Source: Copromyces sp. CBS 386.78 (taxonomy: Eukaryota; Ascomycota; Sordariomycetes; Sordariales; Sordariaceae). From it: 64,000 bases of DNA. Below are positions 59,245 through 64,000 of the stretch, piece by piece. Location: NCBI GenBank assembly GCA_030685235.1, contig MU839082.1, positions 558,001 to 622,000 on the forward strand, in the 5' to 3' direction. Made by a program: the position numbers and the translations under genes. How positions within the stretch are numbered: position 1 is the first letter of the stretch; each line of letters starts with the position of its first letter. The notes beneath the pieces were generated by a model. That model had not been told where the DNA came from and ran no database searches. It saw only the letters and a program-made list of their open reading frames with translations.

Positions 59245-59411
59245 TACCGCTTTATCTCACTCAACCGGGTTTTATCCCCAGACTGTTCGGCCAGTTACAT
59301 CCTGAGAAAGGCTGCACACTGACTCCGCAAAGACCAAACTACCTTAAGGTAGCCACCTAATTGGCCTGAGCAGCGTGGGGATAAAACCCGGTTGAGTGAG
59401 ATAAAGCGGTA
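59245..59411. mobile_element. MITE with 36-bp perfect terminal inverted repeats
   Basis: 59245-59280 and 59376-59411 are exact inverted copies (TACCGCTTTATCTCACTC at the outer end, TTTTATCCCCA inside). The 95-bp interior contains a small palindrome accttaaggt but no coding sequence. The outermost TA may be a TA target duplication of Tc1/mariner type, leaving CCGC...GCGG termini. Non-autonomous; it lies between RPS17 and MRP51. Not AT-shifted, so not visibly RIP-mutated (shorter than the usual RIP length threshold). Confidence 0.88.
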
Positions 59412-59710
59412 CTCATTTACTCCTAGACGACGCCTCACTCTCCTAGTTTGCTTTGGCTAGGTAAATGCCAACGGATTCAATCACTGAGGTCTTCATGATC
59501 GCTTTATTTTTTACACATTTGGAATGTTACAAGTGAATGCCAGTTTATAACTGGCCTGCAAGGGATGGTACGTATTCTCATCAAACATCCGCATCTACAT
59601 TGTACAAATACCCCGACCGCATCCTTTCAGTATTTCTTGCCAGGTTGTGGGTATATCATTGACTGCCCGCCGAAAAGCATTCGTGTTCCCACTTCTGCTT
59701 ATCGACCGGT

Positions 59711-61126
59711 TTACGAGAAACCATATCCAGACGAGCCCGACATGGTAGGGGGGGATGAGGGCGAGTCAGAGTCCTCGTACTTTCCCCTAAGCCTAGCAGC
59801 AGTCATAGCAATTCTCTTGAATTGCTTTTCCTGGCGCTTGGGAGCAGAACCGAAGATGGGCTCGTCGGTCTCGCCGATCAACTCTTTGGCGATGAGAACA
59901 TCCGTGGCCTTGGCATCGTTGACAGTCAGCTGTACCCGGCCAGTCGAGTCGACCGTCGCCTTCTCAACGTTGACCCAAAGCTTGGCACCGCCCTCAATGG
60001 AGGGATCGAACTTCTCGGCAATGTTGTTGCCCTTCATGTTGCTGTGGCCTGTGCCAAGTGGTCCATCAGCGACGAAGCCAGCAACACCAACCTTGGCATC
60101 CTGTCCAAGACCTCCCCTGCGCGGCTTGAGCACTCTAGCCTGGACGGGCGGGTGGCTCTTTTGCGGTCCGTAAATCGGGTGGTTGTCAAGGTAGGCTGCG
60201 GTACGGAGGTATGAAATACCGGCCGAGGGGTGGGTGATGGGAGGACCGCGTCCACCGTACGGGCTGTCGGTTGCGCGCAGGCTGATGATCAAGGGGTTCT
60301 GGTGGCGCGCTTCAGCAGCCTGAGGAGGCTTGAGTGGCGCGAGATCCAAGAACTGGCCGACCAAATCGTAAAGCACCTGGTTATCGTTGCGCAGGCGGCG
60401 CAGGTACTCGGTCACCTCCTCGTCCGAAATGGACTCCGGCTTGAAAGGCTCCTGTGTCTCCGCAACCGCATCGCCCCTCAGAGCAGCCGTCTCCTGCAGC
60501 TCCCTGTTCGAGGCCTCCGTCTTCTGAGCCGCAAGCTTGTTCTGAATGAATTTACGGAACTCGTTGCGCTTGGGTCTGACGGTCTTGGCGAGGTACTCCT
60601 TGAACTCGCCGGGGGTCATGCCGGCCAGCCAAGGACCGCTGAACTTCCACCTCTTTTCGGCTTCTTGGATTTGCTCGTCTGGGCTGAAGGCGGTAACATC
60701 GGTGTCGGCCTCGAAGACGGACCGCTGGACGGGGCGGAAAAGTCGGGAAGGATCGCTGATTTCGGATGGTGTGCTGATGGGGATGTTTAGGGCTTGGAAC
60801 TTCTTGAGCGTAAGGCCGTGCTGGGTGCCGGAGGAGAAGTCGGTAATCGCTTCGATCGAGTCCATCTCCTTGACCTTGACCATGCCATACGTGCTGGTGG
60901 TTGTTAACCTGAGGGGGAGCGGGCGCTTCAGACCCCAATCTCCACGAGAGCGGGAAGATTCGAAGGTGGTTAGGACCTGCTGAGTCGGATACGCTTCGGT
61001 GGGTGGTTTGTCGTTGAACAGCGAAAGCTTGTTGCTGGGCGGAGGGGGAATCGGCTGAGGTAGCGAGAACATGCGCGAGGTACGGAGGAGCGCGCCTCCG
61101 GGCGACAAACTCCGGGAGGAAGCCAT
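59711..61126 (-). CDS. mrp51: Mitochondrial small-subunit ribosomal protein bS1m / Mrp51
   Basis: A protein of the mitochondrial 37S subunit linked in yeast to translation of mitochondrial mRNAs. A single exon of 471 residues from MASSRSLSPGGALLRTSRMF, which looks like a mitochondrial presequence. Hallmarks: SRSRGDWGLKRPLPLRLTTT (about 59-78) and the following MDSIEAITDFSSGTQHGLTLKKF, diagnostic of the Mrp51 family; later RWKFSGPWLAGMTPGEF and KPRRGGLGQDAKVGVAG. The frame is open another 115 codons upstream to 61471, but the extension is Arg/Pro-rich and unlike the family, so I chose the inner ATG (GAAGCCAT on the plus strand). It lies 404 bp downstream of the TGT gene on the same strand. Confidence 0.88.
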   Translation of the reverse strand: MASSRSLSPGGALLRTSRMFSLPQPIPPPPSNKLSLFNDKPPTEAYPTQQVLTTFESSRSRGDWGLKRPLPLRLTTTSTYGMVKVKEMDSIEAITDFSSGTQHGLTLKKFQALNIPISTPSEISDPSRLFRPVQRSVFEADTDVTAFSPDEQIQEAEKRWKFSGPWLAGMTPGEFKEYLAKTVRPKRNEFRKFIQNKLAAQKTEASNRELQETAALRGDAVAETQEPFKPESISDEEVTEYLRRLRNDNQVLYDLVGQFLDLAPLKPPQAAEARHQNPLIISLRATDSPYGGRGPPITHPSAGISYLRTAAYLDNHPIYGPQKSHPPVQARVLKPRRGGLGQDAKVGVAGFVADGPLGTGHSNMKGNNIAEKFDPSIEGGAKLWVNVEKATVDSTGRVQLTVNDAKATDVLIAKELIGETDEPIFGSAPKRQEKQFKRIAMTAARLRGKYEDSDSPSSPPTMSGSSGYGFS

Positions 61127-61530
61127 CGTGTATTGGAGGTGCCGTCGAGATGCCGGTGGCTTCGGTTGACGGGCGTCGAGGTTCGGCGCGGCTCGTGGGG
61201 ACGTTGATCGCCGTGATGGAAGACTCAAAAGTCCGCGAAAATTCAAAGCTCGGACGTTTCTGTTGCTCAGTCGCATGCGCATATTGGCGCATTGGCCAGG
61301 CGGGCCGGGTTGCTGCCATGCTGGGCCGGCACAAGCGGGGCCGTGAAATAAACGCCAAGCAATCATCAAGAGCCCTAACCCTGAATCTTCAAACGTACAA
61401 GTACCAAGATACAACACTACGCTCAGCCAGCAGGTAGCTACACAAGCAGCTTTGCTTAGACAATCACTCATGATACGCGCAAGTAAACAGCAATAAAGTG
61501 TGGAGAGTTTGAACCAAGTTCCAACCGGCC
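61127..61530. promoter_or_regulatory. TGT 3' region / MRP51 promoter
   Basis: 404 bp between two genes read in the same direction. It must hold the TGT terminator region and the MRP51 promoter. An in-frame open extension of MRP51 covers 61127-61471. Confidence 0.5.
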
Positions 61531-63034
61531 TCAGCTTTCAAACAAGTCAATACCTACGGTCTTCAGAGCGTTTACAGCCCAGGACGGGTAGCTCTTTCTA
61601 TCTGGGTATAGGTTGTTGAAGAACTCCTTAACAAAGGCCGGGAACTTGTCGGCAATGATGGCGTCCCTGGCACCTCCCATGAGATGCAGCTGATACCACA
61701 CGTTGTGTATGGTTAGCAGGTGTGCTGCGACCGTTTCCTTGGCCGAATTGTGATGCACAAACGCCCTGGTGACGCCAATGGCTCCCTCTTGGTCGACAGG
61801 CCTGCAGCATGGGCACCCACAACCGTCCTCGATCGGCCCAAAGTCCTTGGCATATTGTTCCTTCTTCATGTTGAGCACGCCGTGCTTCGTGATGGCATTG
61901 CCAAACCGCGCCGTACGAGTGGGCCAGACACAATCGAACATATCGGCTCCCAAAGCAGTGCTGACGACCAGGTCTTCGGGGTAGCCAATACCCATAACAT
62001 AGCGAGGCTTCAACTCGGGGAGAAGCTCTGTGCATGTGGCCACGACCTTGCAGAAGTCATCCTTGGCCTCACCACCACTAAGACCTCCGATGGCAATGCC
62101 TGGGGTGTCGCGGGCCACCATTTCGCGGCAGCACTCCCTGCGCATCTCCAAGTCCAAACCACCCTGAATGATGCAAAACAGATTTTGGCGGTCGGGATGC
62201 TTGTGAGCCTTGATGCAGCGATCCAGCCAGCGTACACTGCGCTCCATGGCCTCGCGCATACGGGCCTTGTCCGGGTGGGTGGTCACCAAGACGTCGTCAA
62301 GCTGCATCATGATGTCGGATCCGATCGAGTTCTGAAGGCTCATCGAGTGTTCGGGGGTGAGGAGCATGGGCGACCCATCGTGGGGGGAGAGGAAACGAAC
62401 TCCTTCTTCGGTAACCTTGGCGAGCTTGAGGAGAGAGACCATTTGGAAACTGGAGAAAAAGGCCAGGTTAGCAAGGCGCCGGCACTCGGGCATTGATTAC
62501 AACGAGGCGCATACCCTCCACTGTCAGTTAATAGGTTGTACTTCCAGCCCTGGAGTTTGTGAGCGCCGCCAACAGCATCGAGAACCTCCTGACCAGGCTT
62601 CAACCCTAGATGGTAGGTATTATTGAGGCAAAGGCGACATCCTGTGCTCTCGAGCTGCTCGGGGGTGATGCCCTTCAGGGAGGCCTGCGTAGCCACGGGC
62701 ATGAAGATGGGGAGGTTGACGGGTCCATGGGGAAGAGTCAGGATGGAAGCGCGAGCCCTTGTTGTCTAGGTCCAAATGTATGTGTTAACGTTAGTCACAG
62801 GCATCCTTTGGGGTTTGTGATGGCAACAGCTTTGCGACGGGTGCGGAACCGGATCCAGATCCCACTTATACCAACGGGACTTGATATCCAGCCGTATGGA
62901 GACTTTGATTCCCAGGCTTCGGGGTCCAGAAAAGAAACAGACGGACTTCCACTTACGGAGCATTTGGCGACCAGCTCAAAGGTGAGCGCAGCCGAGGAAG
63001 CCTTGTTTGAAGCCATCCTTTGGACAATCGACAT
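61531..63034 (-). CDS. Queuine tRNA-ribosyltransferase catalytic subunit (TGT/QTRT1)
   Basis: Exchanges guanine-34 of GUN-anticodon tRNAs for queuine; the eukaryotic enzyme works as a heterodimer with a QTRT2-type partner. Three exons: 63034-62957, 62765-62515, 62449-61531 (415 residues). Joins restore [21 protein letters not shown] and [16 protein letters not shown]. Key sites: DSGGFQM (about 107-113), GGLSGGE, catalytic Asp of [14 protein letters not shown] (about 282), zinc ligands C320-G-C322-P-C-C325 and the His of LLTIHN (about 358). About eight extra residues (VDQEGAIG region) separate the cysteines from TRAFVHH, compared with bacterial TGT. An alternative start is Met7 (63016). Fungi generally do not make queuine, so the enzyme must use salvaged base. 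Confidence 0.95.
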
Positions 63035-64000
63035 TCTTGGCAGCGAGGAGGAGGACTAAAAGCCACAGGCAGCTCAGGTCCCTCACGATGCAGAGCGCTG
63101 TTGGAGCCTTGCATTGCACATCAAATTGGAGAAAAAACATGGGACCAATGGCCCAACCCCACCCTACCCACCCACCCTTGACAAGTCGAATTTGGTCGGA
63201 CATGGATCGACGTTCCCCGCCAACCCGCCTTGTCTTCAGGGTCCAGGCATCGTTCCGCGCGCGGTGCAGAAGGGTGCCCCACTTTGCGATTTTGCGATGT
63301 CAAGGTGGGAACTTGGAAGCGCCTGGACTTTTTGTTTACGACATCAGACAACGGCCGTTTCTTGGCATTCTCAACTGTCATACGACTTTGGACCACATGC
63401 GGCCTTTTGCTGAATTTTCCCCCCCCAACCCACAAAGCGCTTCTTCCCTTCACATCTCGCATTCCCGTGTGTGCACTAGACTCGACGCATGGAAAGATGC
63501 AATTCCGATGCACGGCCGGGCTTGTCTGTTCCTCTGTCGCGGTTGGATTGGAGGGACGGGCGCACAGCAGGATGCTATCTTCATCCCGAATGACCGAGAT
63601 AAGTGAGAAGAGTACTGTGTTCGATACTGTCATCTCATACACGCCAACAGTTTGGACAAAGATTAAGATCGTGATGACCAAACCCAAGCACCGCCCCTGA
63701 CAAGTCAAGGTTGGCCAACTGGCTAGCAATGGGCGGCGATGATGTGTTTCAACGCTGGTCAGTGCGGCGGTTTCTGTTGGTTTACACATGGACCTGAGGT
63801 CATCGAGGGAACAAAGTCCCAGTCAGTGGCCATCCCTTGTTGTTGGGCCGTCCTCACCGTCACAGCGCAGGGCCTCAAGCGAATTGGCCGTAACATAGCC
63901 AAACAATGGAAGATTGTCTATAATACCCAAACGCCCATTGTTGTCTAGAATAGGCCCGGACTGCCCGTCTCATTGCTCACCTCTTCATCACTCCGGCCTC
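63035..64000. other. TGT upstream region to window edge
   Basis: 966 bp, GC-balanced. A 222-codon minus-strand frame (63121-63789) overlaps several plus-strand frames and matches nothing I know. No gene supported; a neighbouring gene may begin beyond the edge. Confidence 0.45.

Noticed and set aside
63121..63789. 222-codon minus-strand frame upstream of TGT
   Set aside because: No family, overlaps several plus-strand frames, lies in a promoter region.

Overview
This window is nuclear DNA of a filamentous ascomycete (Pezizomycotina, probably Sordariomycetes). Three things point there: short introns with GTAAGT-like donors and CTAAC/CTAAT branch points, fungal orthologues such as Vip1/Asp1, Utp21, Bbc1, Rtr1 and Mrp51, and long AT-rich blocks mutated in the manner of repeat-induced point mutation (RIP). 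In those blocks CpA and TpG are almost gone while CpG, CpC and CpT persist, and Gln/Trp codons of old transposon genes have become stops.

Layout. 1-564: AT-rich flank with a 9-bp GTACTA-type tandem repeat. 565-8759: a complete, heavily mutated Ty3/gypsy retrotransposon on the minus strand with 244-bp LTRs and the target duplication CTAGT. 8765-16715: about 8 kb of unmutated, GC-balanced DNA with no long gene. It holds one convincing small cysteine-rich ORF (9462-9629) and one candidate spliced small membrane protein. 16716-21108: a mutated 4.4-kb element bounded by about 65-bp terminal inverted repeats (TIRs), superfamily unresolved. 21109-29685: a GC-balanced block with the inositol pyrophosphate kinase/phosphatase gene (Vip1/Asp1, minus strand). 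29686-46168: nested retrotransposons, a Ty1/copia element with 172-bp LTRs split by an 11.05-kb Ty3/gypsy element with 162-bp LTRs, both on the minus strand. 46169-64000: a gene-dense block with UTP21 (+), BBC1/MTI1 (-), an RTR1/RPAP2-type CTD phosphatase (+), ribosomal protein eS17 (-), a 167-bp MITE, MRP51 (-) and the catalytic tRNA-guanine transglycosylase (-).

The genes are housekeeping and functionally unlinked: phosphate/inositol signalling, small-subunit ribosome biogenesis, actin patch, RNA polymerase II CTD, cytosolic and mitochondrial ribosome, and tRNA queuosine modification. The window mainly shows a RIP-defended genome in which AT-rich transposon blocks sit within about 0.7-1 kb of essential genes, with sharp mutation boundaries that sometimes fall inside an LTR or spare LTRs. 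Intron positions were chosen by hand from splice consensus and reading frame. No homology search was run.
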